A stretch of 64,000 nucleotides of DNA from Pseudomonadales bacterium (lineage in GTDB: Bacteria; Pseudomonadota; Gammaproteobacteria; Pseudomonadales; Halieaceae), in contig JACKNU010000006.1 of the NCBI GenBank assembly GCA_024234675.1, positions 1-64,000 on the forward strand, in the 5' to 3' direction. Shown in pieces: positions 8,740-17,314 of this stretch (position 1 is its first letter; each line of letters opens with the position of its first letter). The notes under the pieces are model-generated. The model saw only the letters and a program-made list of their open reading frames with translations. It did no database searches and was not told where the DNA came from. Made by a program: the position numbers and the translations under genes.

Positions 8740-8973
8740 CTATATATCCACCGGGAAGGAGACCGGGAGGTCTTCGGAAATCTGTTCCGAGGGCCGGTAG
8801 TCCGAGGGTGCCCGCTGGGGGTCGCTGGCCGCTGCGCCGCCTTCGGCCGGGTCGGTCCCGGCGGCGGGCTGTTCCGTAGTATCTGCCGGGGCCGGCTCGT
8901 CGCCGGCGGGCTGGGCGGCCACCAGCGCCGCAGCCAGCAGCAGGACCAGGGCCGGCAAAGTTCTGAAGATCAT
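8740..8973 (-). CDS. Small secreted Pro/Ala-rich protein (77 aa)
   Basis: The product has a clean N-terminal signal peptide (about 20 residues, ALVAAQ) and then a low-complexity, acidic, Pro/Ala/Asp-rich tail ending in a more conserved-looking segment, PSDYRPSEQISEDLPVSFPVDI. It sits with 3-9 bp spacing between the SUMF1-domain gene and the channel gene, so it is part of the same transcription unit. I do not recognise a family. The C-terminal segment might dock on a partner of the complex (inference). Confidence 0.65.
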   Translation of the reverse strand: MIFRTLPALVLLLAAALVAAQPAGDEPAPADTTEQPAAGTDPAEGGAAASDPQRAPSDYRPSEQISEDLPVSFPVDI

Positions 8974-8976
8974 GCC

Positions 8977-11046
8977 TTACTCCGCATAGCGCGCCAACCG
9001 GAATCCTACGTCATCGCGGCCCGCCTGCCCATAATCCCGGTAGGAGAGGCGCAGTTCCGCGATCTTGCTGTGGGACCAGCTGGCGCCGCGGATGACGTAG
9101 TTGTCGCCGTTCTGGGCTCCCAGGGGGTCCACTTCGGTGGCCCCGTTGGCCGAGGGAATGCTGTACACGTCGTGCACCCACTCCGCGACGTTGCCGCCCA
9201 TGTCGTACAGCCGCTGGTGGTTGGGCTTGAGGGAGCCCACCGGGGCGCTGACCACGAAACCGTCCTCGTAGCCCCCCAGTACCCGGCCGGTGACATAGGC
9301 GGAACTGTTGTCGGCATAGTTTTCCACCGGCGCGGTGGGGGGGAAGGTGTCGCCCCAGGGGAACTTCAGCAGCTCGGCGCCGTTGGCCCGCGCCGCCCAG
9401 GCCCACTCCGCCTCGCTGGGCAGGCGGTAGCCGGTGGCCGAGGGATTGTAGCCGGTGATGATGCCGTTGGTCTCGCGGTAGAAGGGCGGCAGGCCCTCGC
9501 GCGCGCTCAGCCAGTTGCAGAAGGCGGCCGCCTGCTGCCAGCTCACCTGGGCGACGGGCTGGTGGTCGCGGTTGAGACTGTTGCCCTCGATCTGGCCGGA
9601 GTTGTGGGCGGCCTTGTACTGGCGGAACTGGGCGTTGGTCACCTCGGTGGTCTGCAGGTAGAAGGCGCGGGTCAGGGACACCGGGTGCAGCACCTCGTTG
9701 GCGCGCCGGCCCGGCTCGCGGCGGGAGGCGCCCATCGTGAAGGTCGACAGGGGCGACTGCGCCGGGGTGAACAGCAGCAGGGTCTGACCCAGGGAGGTGG
9801 TGATCTCGGGTTTGATGCGCGCCTTGCGGGCCTGCTGCTCGGTGAGCAGGGTCGCCGCCACCCGCTGTTGCAACCCGGGTCGCGGAGTGACCTTGCGCCG
9901 CACCGTGGCGTAGCCCGGCAGGCTGATCTCCACGCTGTGCTCGAAGGCGGGCAGGGACAGGGTCTGGCTGCCCTGGCCGCGCACCTGGCCGTCGATTTTC
10001 AGGGTGGCGTTGGCGGGGCTGATCTCGAAACGCACCTCCCCCAGCTGGGCCTTGAGGGTGATGGTCTGGCTGTCGCGGGCGGCGGCGGCCAGCTGCACGG
10101 TGCTGCTGTGGCGCCGGTAGCCGGGCTTGAACACCGCCAGCTGGTGCGCCCGGTCGGGGACCAGCTCCAGCTGCAGCGGCGTCTGGCCGAGGAACTCGCC
10201 GTCCAGGGTGACATTGGCGCCCGCCGGCACGCTGGCCAGCTGCAGTACGCCCGCGGCGGGTTGCAGTACCGCGGTGTCCAGCTGCAGCGCCTGGCCGGGC
10301 ACGATGTCCACGGTCTGTTGCCAGTCGGCGTAGCCCGGGCGCTGCAGGATCAGCTGGTGCTCGCCGCCGTCGATCTCCAGCACCGCCGGTGTGGTGCCCC
10401 GCTGTTCGCCGTCCACCAGGATGGCGGCCCCGGGCGGTTGGCTGTCCAGGCTGACCTCGGCCCAGCCCGGCGCCAGCTCCACCGCCAGCTGCTGCGCCAC
10501 CTCCCGCCCGGTGACCTGCAGCGCCTGCTCCAGCGGCAGGTAGCGTTCGGCCTCGATACGCACCAGGTGCTCGCCGGCCTCCACCGGCTGGTCCGCCAGC
10601 GGGGTGCGGCCCAGCGCCTCGCCGTCCAGCAGCACGGTGGCGCCGGCGGGGGTGCTGGTAAAACTCACCCGTCCCGGCAGTGGCGCCAGCTCCAGTTGCA
10701 GGGTCTGGCTGTCCTCGGCGGTGACGGTGATCCCGGTTTCCAGGGGGTGATAGCCCGCTGCGGTGACCCGCAGGCTGTAGTCCCCCGGGCGCAGCAGGTA
10801 GCGCTCCCCAAAGGGCAGGGCCAGGCCGCCGATGGCAATATCCGCCGGCGTCTCGGCATTGACCAGCACCTGCAGGGAGCGGGCGCTGAGCAGGAAGCCC
10901 ATCAGCAGGGCGAACAGCGCCGCGCAGGCCAGCAACAGCCAGCGCCCGGTGTGGCGGCGCCGCGGCGGTTTGGCGTCGGTGCTGCCCAGGGGCTGGAAGG
11001 CGCTGGGTTCGATAACGCCGCTGGCGGCCGGATCCTGCTGGTTCAT
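8977..11046 (-). CDS. Membrane protein with about five PEGA repeats and a SUMF1/FGE-sulfatase domain
   Basis: The start at 11046 (MNQQDPAASGV) gives 689 residues; the longer open frame upstream is the antisense-like shadow of the preceding gene. One transmembrane helix lies at about residues 36-57 (LLLACAALFALLMGFLL). About five PEGA-type repeats follow, each with the pattern PAGATVLLDGEALGRTPL…RYLPLE. The C-terminal third is a formylglycine-generating-enzyme-like domain (SFTMGASR-like FTMGASRREPG, GYRLPSEAEWAWAARANG, YDMGGNVAEWV, NYVIRGASW, DDVGFRLAR). Such domains often act as binding or modifying modules rather than true sulfatase activators. It is predicted to be periplasmic and part of the VWA/MotA-like complex. 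Confidence 0.88.
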   Translation of the reverse strand: MNQQDPAASGVIEPSAFQPLGSTDAKPPRRRHTGRWLLLACAALFALLMGFLLSARSLQVLVNAETPADIAIGGLALPFGERYLLRPGDYSLRVTAAGYHPLETGITVTAEDSQTLQLELAPLPGRVSFTSTPAGATVLLDGEALGRTPLADQPVEAGEHLVRIEAERYLPLEQALQVTGREVAQQLAVELAPGWAEVSLDSQPPGAAILVDGEQRGTTPAVLEIDGGEHQLILQRPGYADWQQTVDIVPGQALQLDTAVLQPAAGVLQLASVPAGANVTLDGEFLGQTPLQLELVPDRAHQLAVFKPGYRRHSSTVQLAAAARDSQTITLKAQLGEVRFEISPANATLKIDGQVRGQGSQTLSLPAFEHSVEISLPGYATVRRKVTPRPGLQQRVAATLLTEQQARKARIKPEITTSLGQTLLLFTPAQSPLSTFTMGASRREPGRRANEVLHPVSLTRAFYLQTTEVTNAQFRQYKAAHNSGQIEGNSLNRDHQPVAQVSWQQAAAFCNWLSAREGLPPFYRETNGIITGYNPSATGYRLPSEAEWAWAARANGAELLKFPWGDTFPPTAPVENYADNSSAYVTGRVLGGYEDGFVVSAPVGSLKPNHQRLYDMGGNVAEWVHDVYSIPSANGATEVDPLGAQNGDNYVIRGASWSHSKIAELRLSYRDYGQAGRDDVGFRLARYAE

Positions 11047-11074
11047 GCCGGCTGCCGCCCTGTGGTGCTGATCA

Positions 11075-12613
11075 TCATATGCTTTCCGTGCAGATAATGG
11101 TGACCGGGGGCGGCGAGCCCCCCGCCTCGACGCTGAACTCCACCCGCACGTCGCGGTAGCCCAGGCGGCTGCCCACCGCGGTGTACTTGCCGGGCCGCAG
11201 GTCCAGCACCCGCTGGTCAAACTGGCCCAGGCGCGCCACCTTGTAAACCACCACCTCGGTTTGCGCATCCGAGCGCAGGGTGACGGCCACCGGGGTATTG
11301 GCCGCCTGTAGCAGGCGCTGCAGGGTCTCCAGCTGCTGTGCCAGCAGCGGGCCCCGGGGGGTGATTTTTTGCGCCTGTTGCAGCAGCAGCTCGGTGGCCG
11401 CCGCGACTTTTGCATCCGCCAGCCGCTCGGGCTGCTCGATGGCGGTGCGGAATTGCTTGTCCAGTCTTGCCCGGTCGCGGCTGCGGGCCAGGCCCTCGGC
11501 GGCGAACAGCACATTGGGGTCGATTTGCTGGGCCTGTTCGTAGGCGTCCACGGCCGCCTGCCAGCGCTCCGCGCCCTCGTCGGCCAGGCCGCTGTTCTTC
11601 AGGCTCGCCAGGCGCTGGGCGGTGGCGGCGGCCGCCACTTCCTGCAGGGCGCTGGCGGCCTCCGTGGAGCCGGGCTCCAGCCTGGCGGCGCGGCCGAAGG
11701 CCTGGCGCGCCGCCTCGAAGCGCTGGCCGTCCAGGGCGGCATAGCCCTCGCTCATGGCCTGGTTGAAACGCTGTTGCTGATAGGCGACCCGCAGGCGCTG
11801 CAGGGTCTGTTCACTGCCGCGATGCTGCGGGTCCAGCGCCACCGCCTGCTCCAGCAGGGCGATAGCCTGGGCCAGCTCGCCCGCCTGCTCGGCCGCGGCC
11901 GCCTGGTCCAGCAGTGGCAGCAGTTGCGGCAGCGCCGCCACCCGCTTGCGCAGGCCGGCCAGCTCGGCGCTGTCCGGGTCTATGGCCGCGGCGAAATCCA
12001 GGGCCTCGGTGGCGGCGGCAGTATCCCCCGCTTCCAGGGCCTCGGCGGCGCGGGCCAGCTGGCGCGCCAGTTCCTGGGGCAGCTCCTGCCGCAGGGTTTG
12101 CAGCGCCTGCAGGCCCTCCTCGTAGCGGCTTTTGGCCTCCACGTACTCGCGGTTGCGGTACAGCTCGTCACCGGTCGCGGCCAGCTGCGCCACGGCGGCG
12201 AAGCGCTCCGGGGCCCACAGTTTGACGCCGCGCTCCTCCAGCTCGAACTGCACGTCAAGCAGTTCGGCGAGCACGTCCTGGGCCTCCTTGCGCAGTTTCC
12301 CCAGCTGGGCGTCCGACCAGGGCGAGGTATCGGGTCCGGTCGGGGTTTTGGCGGCGGGGGTGCTGGCCGGTTCTGCGGCGCCGGCAGCTGTGCTGGCGGG
12401 CTCCCCGGGGGTGGGCTCCGCGGCCGGGTCCGCGACCCGCTCCGGCAGCCAGAAGATGACCAGCAGGGCCAGCAACAGCAGTCCACCCAGCGCCGGCAAT
12501 ACCCAGGGCGGCAGGCCCTCGCGGTGCTGCCGCTCGCTGCCCGTGGGCGCAACCGGTCGCGGTTGCACGGCCTCGAAAGGCGTGGGCTGCAGCGGCTCGT
12601 TATGGGGTGACAT
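11075..12613 (-). CDS. Single-pass membrane protein with TPR repeats and PEGA-like C terminus
   Basis: The 512-residue protein has a cytoplasmic N tail, one transmembrane helix at about residues 36-56 (VLPALGGLLLLALLVIFWL) and a Pro/Ala/Thr-rich linker. A long helical region follows with several TPR-like units (ELYRNREYVEAKSRYEEGL, AEQAGELAQAIALLEQAVALDP, ALDGQRFEAARQAFGRAARLEPGS, ERWQAAVDAYEQAQQIDP). The last 80 residues (VAVTLRSDAQTEVVVYKVARLG…LDLRPGKYTAVGSRLGYRDV) resemble a PEGA domain. It lies 28 bp upstream of the PEGA/SUMF1 gene. It probably acts as a periplasmic scaffold of the same complex (inference). Confidence 0.8.
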   Translation of the reverse strand: MSPHNEPLQPTPFEAVQPRPVAPTGSERQHREGLPPWVLPALGGLLLLALLVIFWLPERVADPAAEPTPGEPASTAAGAAEPASTPAAKTPTGPDTSPWSDAQLGKLRKEAQDVLAELLDVQFELEERGVKLWAPERFAAVAQLAATGDELYRNREYVEAKSRYEEGLQALQTLRQELPQELARQLARAAEALEAGDTAAATEALDFAAAIDPDSAELAGLRKRVAALPQLLPLLDQAAAAEQAGELAQAIALLEQAVALDPQHRGSEQTLQRLRVAYQQQRFNQAMSEGYAALDGQRFEAARQAFGRAARLEPGSTEAASALQEVAAAATAQRLASLKNSGLADEGAERWQAAVDAYEQAQQIDPNVLFAAEGLARSRDRARLDKQFRTAIEQPERLADAKVAAATELLLQQAQKITPRGPLLAQQLETLQRLLQAANTPVAVTLRSDAQTEVVVYKVARLGQFDQRVLDLRPGKYTAVGSRLGYRDVRVEFSVEAGGSPPPVTIICTESI

Positions 12614-12648
12614 CTGGGGACTGGAACCTTACCGGCTTATCCGGGGGA

Positions 12649-13878
12649 TTAGTGTTGGTTAATGGTATCGATGGCGGCGGTTGGCGGTGCGCTGCCCGCT
12701 GGCAACTCCAGGTTGCCCACCTCGGCGGCGTAGATGTCCGCCAGCAGTTCGCGCCACTGGGCGTACTGGTCCTCGACATTGCCGCTGAGGGTAACGCTGC
12801 GGTCCTCCAGCTCGATCACGGAAGGGGTGATTTCCGCCTCCAGTGACATGCCCAGTTCCTCCAGGGCCTGTACGTGGATCTGGGCCTCGTTGCGTTTTTC
12901 CAGCCCGCTCTTGAGCAGGAAGCCGCCGCCGATTACCGCCACCTGGCCTGCCGTGCGGGTAGTGGAGCTGTCGCCAGAGGTCGCCGCGGCGATGCCGGCG
13001 ATGACGGCGAGGCCGCCGGCGATCAGCTGGCGGGTGCTCTCGGCCTGCAACTCCTGCAGGGCCACGGCCTCCTCGTAGGTCTGCTTGCGCCACTCCTCGT
13101 AGGGCACCTGCATCTGGTCACCGAAGCTGCGGTAGTACTCCTGCAGGGTATCGATGAACATCTGGTCGCGCTCGCGGATACTGGCCACCCGCTCCAGCAT
13201 GGGATCGCCCTTGGCCGGCAGCCGCAGCACCTCGTAGGTGCCCTTGTCGCTCTCTGTCAGGTAGCCGTCGAAGGCCTCCGGGGCGAAGCTGCGGGCAAAG
13301 CGCAACTCGGTGACCAGGCGGATTTTCTCGCGCTGCGCCAGCGATTGCTGTTCCTGTTGTTGCAGCAGGTCATTGGCGATGGTGTTGTACACCGCCTGGA
13401 AGGGATCGAAATCGTTGCGCTTGGTGACCTGGTAGGCGTAGCGGCTGGCCACCCCGGTGTAGTCCTTGTCCAGCCATACCTGCCCCAGGGAGTCCACCGC
13501 CGTGATGTGCAGTTGCAATTCCTCGCCATCGGAATGCAGGATCTTGCCGCGCACCACCAGGTCATTGATCTGCTCCGGGTTGGGCACTACCCGCACCGCC
13601 CCCCAGGCGCCGCTCTCCTGCATGGCCTCGGACAGCAGGAACGGCATGTAGCGGGCCTCCGCCTTGCGTACCTCCGGGTAGGTCTGCTCGCCCTCCTCGT
13701 AGTCGTCTATGCCCGGGTCGAAGATCGCGATCCCCACGTCCAGCAACTGCTGTTCCGCCACCGGCGCGGAGGGCGTCTCCACCCTGGGGATCTCATTGGT
13801 GGTGATGGTCTGGCTGACGCAGGCGGCCAGCGAGACCACCATCGCCAGTGCGGCGCACAGGCGCAAGGCGTGCTTCAT
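12649..13878 (-). CDS. Uncharacterised lipoprotein with glycine-zipper-like helix (409 aa)
   Basis: The start at 13878 overlaps the preceding gene by 4 bp (ATGA) and gives a lipoprotein signal (VVSLAAC, Cys at about residue 20). The N-terminal half includes VGIAIFDPGIDDYEEGEQTY and AWGAVRVVPNPEQINDLVV, which resemble domains of outer-membrane-linked lipoproteins. The middle has a hydrophobic, Gly-rich stretch (LIAGGLAVIAGIAAATSG … VAVIGGGFLLKSGLEK) that could insert in a membrane or pack as a glycine zipper. The C-terminal part is helical. No family name can be given. It is co-oriented and coupled with the Ser-rich lipoprotein gene. Confidence 0.75.
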   Translation of the reverse strand: MKHALRLCAALAMVVSLAACVSQTITTNEIPRVETPSAPVAEQQLLDVGIAIFDPGIDDYEEGEQTYPEVRKAEARYMPFLLSEAMQESGAWGAVRVVPNPEQINDLVVRGKILHSDGEELQLHITAVDSLGQVWLDKDYTGVASRYAYQVTKRNDFDPFQAVYNTIANDLLQQQEQQSLAQREKIRLVTELRFARSFAPEAFDGYLTESDKGTYEVLRLPAKGDPMLERVASIRERDQMFIDTLQEYYRSFGDQMQVPYEEWRKQTYEEAVALQELQAESTRQLIAGGLAVIAGIAAATSGDSSTTRTAGQVAVIGGGFLLKSGLEKRNEAQIHVQALEELGMSLEAEITPSVIELEDRSVTLSGNVEDQYAQWRELLADIYAAEVGNLELPAGSAPPTAAIDTINQH

Positions 13879-15017
13879 TGCTCGATGCCCTTGTACTTGC
13901 GGTACTCGTCCCACAGCTTCTCCCTGACGGCCGGGTCGGGTTCGCGCATGGCGGCCTCGCGCAACTGGCGCGCCACCACGTCGTCATCGTTGCCGCTGGG
14001 GATGTCCTTGGGCGGGGGATACTTGGCCGGGTCCTGGGGGGGCTCGCCGCTGCCGCCGCCGATACCGCCCATGCCGCCGCCGGTGCTGTAACCGCCCCCG
14101 CCGCCGTAACTGCCGGCATCGGCCATGTCGCCCTCGGCCCCGGCGCCGCCGGAGCTGCCCCCACCGCCCGCGGCTGCCGACTCCTGGCTCGCCGCCGGGC
14201 GCTCGCGGCTGGCCTGGCGCTGGCTCGCCTGCTCCTCGAGAATCATGCTGTCGAATTCGCCGGTGCCCTGTTCCAGGCGGGCGTCGAGAATGGCGATCTG
14301 CTCGGCCGGGGTGAGGGGGCCGCCGCTGCCGCTGCCACCGGGCAGGCCGTAGACGCCGCCGCTGCCGTCACCCTGTTGGTCGCCCGCGGCTTCAGTGCCG
14401 CTGGCGCCGCCCGCGGGCATGCCCCCGGCTGTGGCGCCCTCGCTGCCCGCCTCATCGCCCATGGCCGCCTCCATGCCGGCCATGACCTCCTCGAAACTGG
14501 GCTCGTCGCGCAGGTCGGGCAGGGCGTCGCCGCCGCCCGCGCTGTCGCCGAAGCCCGGCTCCTGGGCGCCGCTGCCCGCTGCCTCCTGGCCGGCGCCGGC
14601 GGTTTGCTCGCCGCTGGCACCGGGCGCCTCGCCCTGGGGAAACTCGCCGAGATCCCCGGCCTGGGCTGAGTCGGCGCCGCTGCTGGCGGAGGACTGACCC
14701 TGTTCGCCCTGCCGGGACGCCTGCTCGGCGCCCTCGCTGCCAGCGGCGCTGCTGTCCTGGCCGCTGTCGCCGGCAGAACTGCTCGCCGAACTGCTCGGGG
14801 AACTGCTGGAGGAGCTCTGGGAAGAACTCTCGGCGGAGCTGCTGGAGGACGAGCTGGGACTGCCGCTGCTGCTGGGGGGCGGCGTGGAAGAGGGCGTGGA
14901 CGGGGTCTGGGGCGTGGTCGGGGTGCTGGCGCTGGGGCAGCCCGAGAGCAACAGGCAGGCGCAGACCGCCGCCGCGAGACGCGCCAGCACTGCACCCGGA
15001 TTACTGTTTGATATCAT
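13875..15017 (-). CDS. Low-complexity Ser/Gly-rich lipoprotein (380 aa)
   Basis: A lipoprotein signal is seen (LLLSGCPSAS). About 60 residues that are almost only Ser, Pro and Thr follow, then a Gly/Ala/Glu/Gln-rich region, a short ordered segment (EQIAILDARLEQGTGEFDSMILEEQ), a second Gly/Tyr-rich tract, and an ordered C-terminal tail (DDDVVARQLREAAMREPDPAVREKLW, split by charged residues). Such tracts usually act as flexible spacers that reach across the periplasm or peptidoglycan. It overlaps the upstream TonB-like gene by 17 bp and the downstream lipoprotein by 4 bp. Function unknown. Confidence 0.75.
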   Translation of the reverse strand: MISNSNPGAVLARLAAAVCACLLLSGCPSASTPTTPQTPSTPSSTPPPSSSGSPSSSSSSSAESSSQSSSSSSPSSSASSSAGDSGQDSSAAGSEGAEQASRQGEQGQSSASSGADSAQAGDLGEFPQGEAPGASGEQTAGAGQEAAGSGAQEPGFGDSAGGGDALPDLRDEPSFEEVMAGMEAAMGDEAGSEGATAGGMPAGGASGTEAAGDQQGDGSGGVYGLPGGSGSGGPLTPAEQIAILDARLEQGTGEFDSMILEEQASQRQASRERPAASQESAAAGGGGSSGGAGAEGDMADAGSYGGGGGYSTGGGMGGIGGGSGEPPQDPAKYPPPKDIPSGNDDDVVARQLREAAMREPDPAVREKLWDEYRKYKGIEQ

Positions 15018-16236
15018 ATGCCCTGACCAATTTTTCCGTCGTTACCGGCTCCTCGCCCTGGAAGCGGGGACGGAACCGGATGTCGCGCAAATCGCGCAGC
15101 AGGCGCAGCGCCATGTCGTCCAGGTCGGCGTTGTCGTCCAGCCGCTCCAGGTTTTGCACCTTGCCGCGCGCATCCACGTCGAATTCTACCAGTAAACCGC
15201 CCTGGTCCGCGCTAACCTCGGGCGGCAGGCGCCGCAGGCCGTCCAGGTCCGGCAGCGCCGTGGGCTGCGCGAACAACCCGCTCTCCCCTGTTTGGGCAGC
15301 GTCCTCGCCGGCAAGTTCCGCCAGCGCCAGCCGGTAGGCCTGCAGCGCCTCCTCCTCCCGGTCGTTCCACAGCGCCCAGTCCCCCAGTTGCACCAGCGCC
15401 GCCAGCGCCTCGCTGCTGTGCTCGCCGTGGTTGCTCAGCTGTATCTGGTAGATGGCCGCCAGAATGCTTTTGCCCCGGTTGTAATTCTCCTTGCGGTCGC
15501 TGTAGAAGCGGTAGGTGTCCTGGCTCAGGGCGTTGGCGCTCATGCCCGGGGCGGGCTGGTGGTAGTCGTCGCGGTACTCGCTCACCAGGTACTGGGTGCG
15601 CAGCATGCCCCACAGTGGGGTGAGCAGCTTGGGCGATTCCTCGCCTTCCACTTCCAGGATGTCGTTGAAAGCCTGGCGGTAGAGCTCCCACATATTGCTC
15701 AACCGCCCCGGGCCCTGCCAGCCCAGGCCCAGCCGGTGGGCGTTGAACTGCCAGTTGGCTTGTTGCACCAGGGCGTTGGCGCGCTCCTCGCCGCTTTCCA
15801 GCGCCCGCAGCTCCACCCGGTACAGGTACTGCTGCAGGTCATCCGCCTCGGCGTACTGGCCCAGGGCGATATGGCTGCGCACCTGGCCCTGCAGCAGGGG
15901 GATCTGGTCCGGGCAGTACAGGCCGCTGTTGACCCGGGCCAGGTGCACCCCGCGCTTGAAAGTGCTCACCGCCTCCAGGTGGCGCTGCTGCTGCTGCAGG
16001 GCCAGGCCCAGGCTGAGCATCTGCTCGGACAGGTCCGGGCCGTAGGCGCCCTGGCTGGACTCGATAGCGCTGATGGCATCCTGCAGGGACTGCTCCGCGG
16101 CGCGCTCGGACTCACTTTGCCAGGTGTCGTCGCGGTACTCGCCGGGCAGCATCTTGAGCTGTTCCTGGGCCTGGGCCGGCAACAGGCAGCACAATACGGC
16201 GCCGCCAAGCAGGGACTTAAGCGCGAACCGGGGCAT
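15001..16236 (-). CDS. Secreted helical-repeat protein with TonB-like C-terminal domain
   Basis: The start at 16236 (MPRFALKSLLGG) gives 411 residues and a Sec signal ending near PAQAQ; GGAAG lies 7 nt upstream. The central part is helical and TPR-like (SLGLALQQQQRHLEAVSTFKRG; a later unit around LAALVQLGDWALWNDREEEALQAYR). The last 80 residues (LLVEFDVDARGKVQNLERLD … LLRDLRDIRFRPRFQGEEPV) have the TonB C-terminal-domain pattern. It lacks the N-terminal TonB anchor helix, so it is more likely a periplasmic protein with a TonB-like fold than a true energiser. It is the first gene of the minus-strand block. Confidence 0.8.
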   Translation of the reverse strand: MPRFALKSLLGGAVLCCLLPAQAQEQLKMLPGEYRDDTWQSESERAAEQSLQDAISAIESSQGAYGPDLSEQMLSLGLALQQQQRHLEAVSTFKRGVHLARVNSGLYCPDQIPLLQGQVRSHIALGQYAEADDLQQYLYRVELRALESGEERANALVQQANWQFNAHRLGLGWQGPGRLSNMWELYRQAFNDILEVEGEESPKLLTPLWGMLRTQYLVSEYRDDYHQPAPGMSANALSQDTYRFYSDRKENYNRGKSILAAIYQIQLSNHGEHSSEALAALVQLGDWALWNDREEEALQAYRLALAELAGEDAAQTGESGLFAQPTALPDLDGLRRLPPEVSADQGGLLVEFDVDARGKVQNLERLDDNADLDDMALRLLRDLRDIRFRPRFQGEEPVTTEKLVRAYDIKQ

Positions 16237-16383
16237 GGGGACTTCCGTTGTTACAGTGCACGATGGGCAGGCTCCATCCATAACTCAGCACAGGGGCAAC
16301 AGTATATACATTCGCGGCGGCGGCAGACAGAATACCGGGCCCGTGCACCCGCCGTGCACAGCGAGGACAACAGGAGCAGTGAT
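16237..16383. promoter_or_regulatory. Divergent intergenic region between the 14-gene block and the thioesterase gene
   Basis: These 147 bp must hold promoters for both directions. On the minus strand a TATACT-like -10 is visible near 16300-16306, without a clear -35. An AGGAG at about 16370-16376 serves the plus-strand gene. No operator-like palindrome was seen. Confidence 0.4.
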
Positions 16384-17190
16384 GTGAGTCAGTTCAGCAA
16401 TGATACCGCCGTCGTGCAGGTGGAGGACAAGCTCTGGCGGGGTGAATTGTGCCGGGGCTGGCGCATTGGCGAGGTGCCCAACGGCGGCTATGTGCTGGCG
16501 GTGGCCGGGCGGGTGCTCAGCCAGGCGCTGCCGCATCGCGACCCGCTGGCGGTGAACGCCTTTTACCTCGCCCCTACCGGGCTGGGCCCCATTGACTGCC
16601 GGGTGGAGCTGCTGCGCCATGGCCGCAATACCAGCCACGCCCAGCTGAGAATGTACCAGCAGGGCGAACTCAAGGTGCTGGTCACCGCCGCCTATACCGA
16701 GCTGGCGGCTCTCGAGGGGGAGAGCTGGTCCGCCAAGCCGCGCCCGGACTACCCCGGCTGGCAGGATTGCACGCCCAGCGGCCAGGACCGGGTGGAGTTC
16801 TTCCGCGAGCGCGTGGAGGTGCGGCTGGTCAGCGGCGCCGAGGTGTTCACCAGGAAGGAGCCCAACGGCAGTGGCGAGTTCCGGGGCTGGATCGCGCACC
16901 GCGACGGGGCCGACCCGGACACCCTGTCACTGCTGATGTTCGCCGACGCCTTCGCGCCGCCGGTCTTCACCATCTTCGGCCCGCTGCAGTGGGTGCCCAC
17001 GGTGGAACTGACGGTGCAGGTGCGGGCCCGGCCCTCGCCCGGTCCCCTGCAGGCCAGGTTCTACTCCCGCCACCTGACCCGGGGTGTGATCGAGGAGGAC
17101 GGCGAGTTCTGGGACAGCGCGGGCCAGCTGGTCGCCATCAGCCGCCAGACCGCCAAGGTGCGCGTACCCCGCCCCCGCCAGGCCGAATAA
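16384..17190 (+). CDS. Acyl-CoA thioesterase family protein (double hotdog type)
   Basis: The start is a GTG at 16384 with AGGAG 8 nt upstream, giving 268 residues. Two hotdog-like halves are recognisable: the N-terminal one has WRIGEVPNGGYVLAVAGRVL followed by DPLAVNAFYLAPTGLG, typical of TesB-like thioesterases that act on acyl-CoA; the C-terminal one contains PTVELTVQVRARPSPG and a final DGEFWDSAGQLVAISRQTAK, the usual end of the fold. The TAA stop is part of a REP-like palindrome, so the last three residues (QAE) lie partly in the repeat. Substrate chain length cannot be read from sequence. Confidence 0.88.
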   Translation: MSQFSNDTAVVQVEDKLWRGELCRGWRIGEVPNGGYVLAVAGRVLSQALPHRDPLAVNAFYLAPTGLGPIDCRVELLRHGRNTSHAQLRMYQQGELKVLVTAAYTELAALEGESWSAKPRPDYPGWQDCTPSGQDRVEFFRERVEVRLVSGAEVFTRKEPNGSGEFRGWIAHRDGADPDTLSLLMFADAFAPPVFTIFGPLQWVPTVELTVQVRARPSPGPLQARFYSRHLTRGVIEEDGEFWDSAGQLVAISRQTAKVRVPRPRQAE

Positions 17191-17224
17191 ATTCGGCCCT
17201 ACGGAGAGGGACATGTAGGGTCGA
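17181..17224. repeat. REP-like pair; the right copy is split by the IS
   Basis: A left-facing copy (17181-17202) and the first ten bases of a right-facing copy (17215-17224, GTAGGGTCGA) form the head-to-head pair seen elsewhere in the window. The remaining bases of the right copy lie at 18608-18622, beyond the insertion sequence. The left copy includes the stop codon of the thioesterase gene. Confidence 0.9.
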
Positions 17225-17228
17225 TGAG

Positions 17229-17241
17229 ATGGTCTCCTCCC
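17229..17241. repeat. Left subterminal inverted repeat of the IS
   Basis: ATGGTCTCCTCCC; it is the exact reverse complement of 18592-18604. Confidence 0.92.
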
Positions 17242-17314
17242 CCTTTTAGTTCGGCGTCGCAATGCGCCATGATGGAGATGCTAAACCACCATCAGCAAAA
17301 GCGAGGAGAAGACC

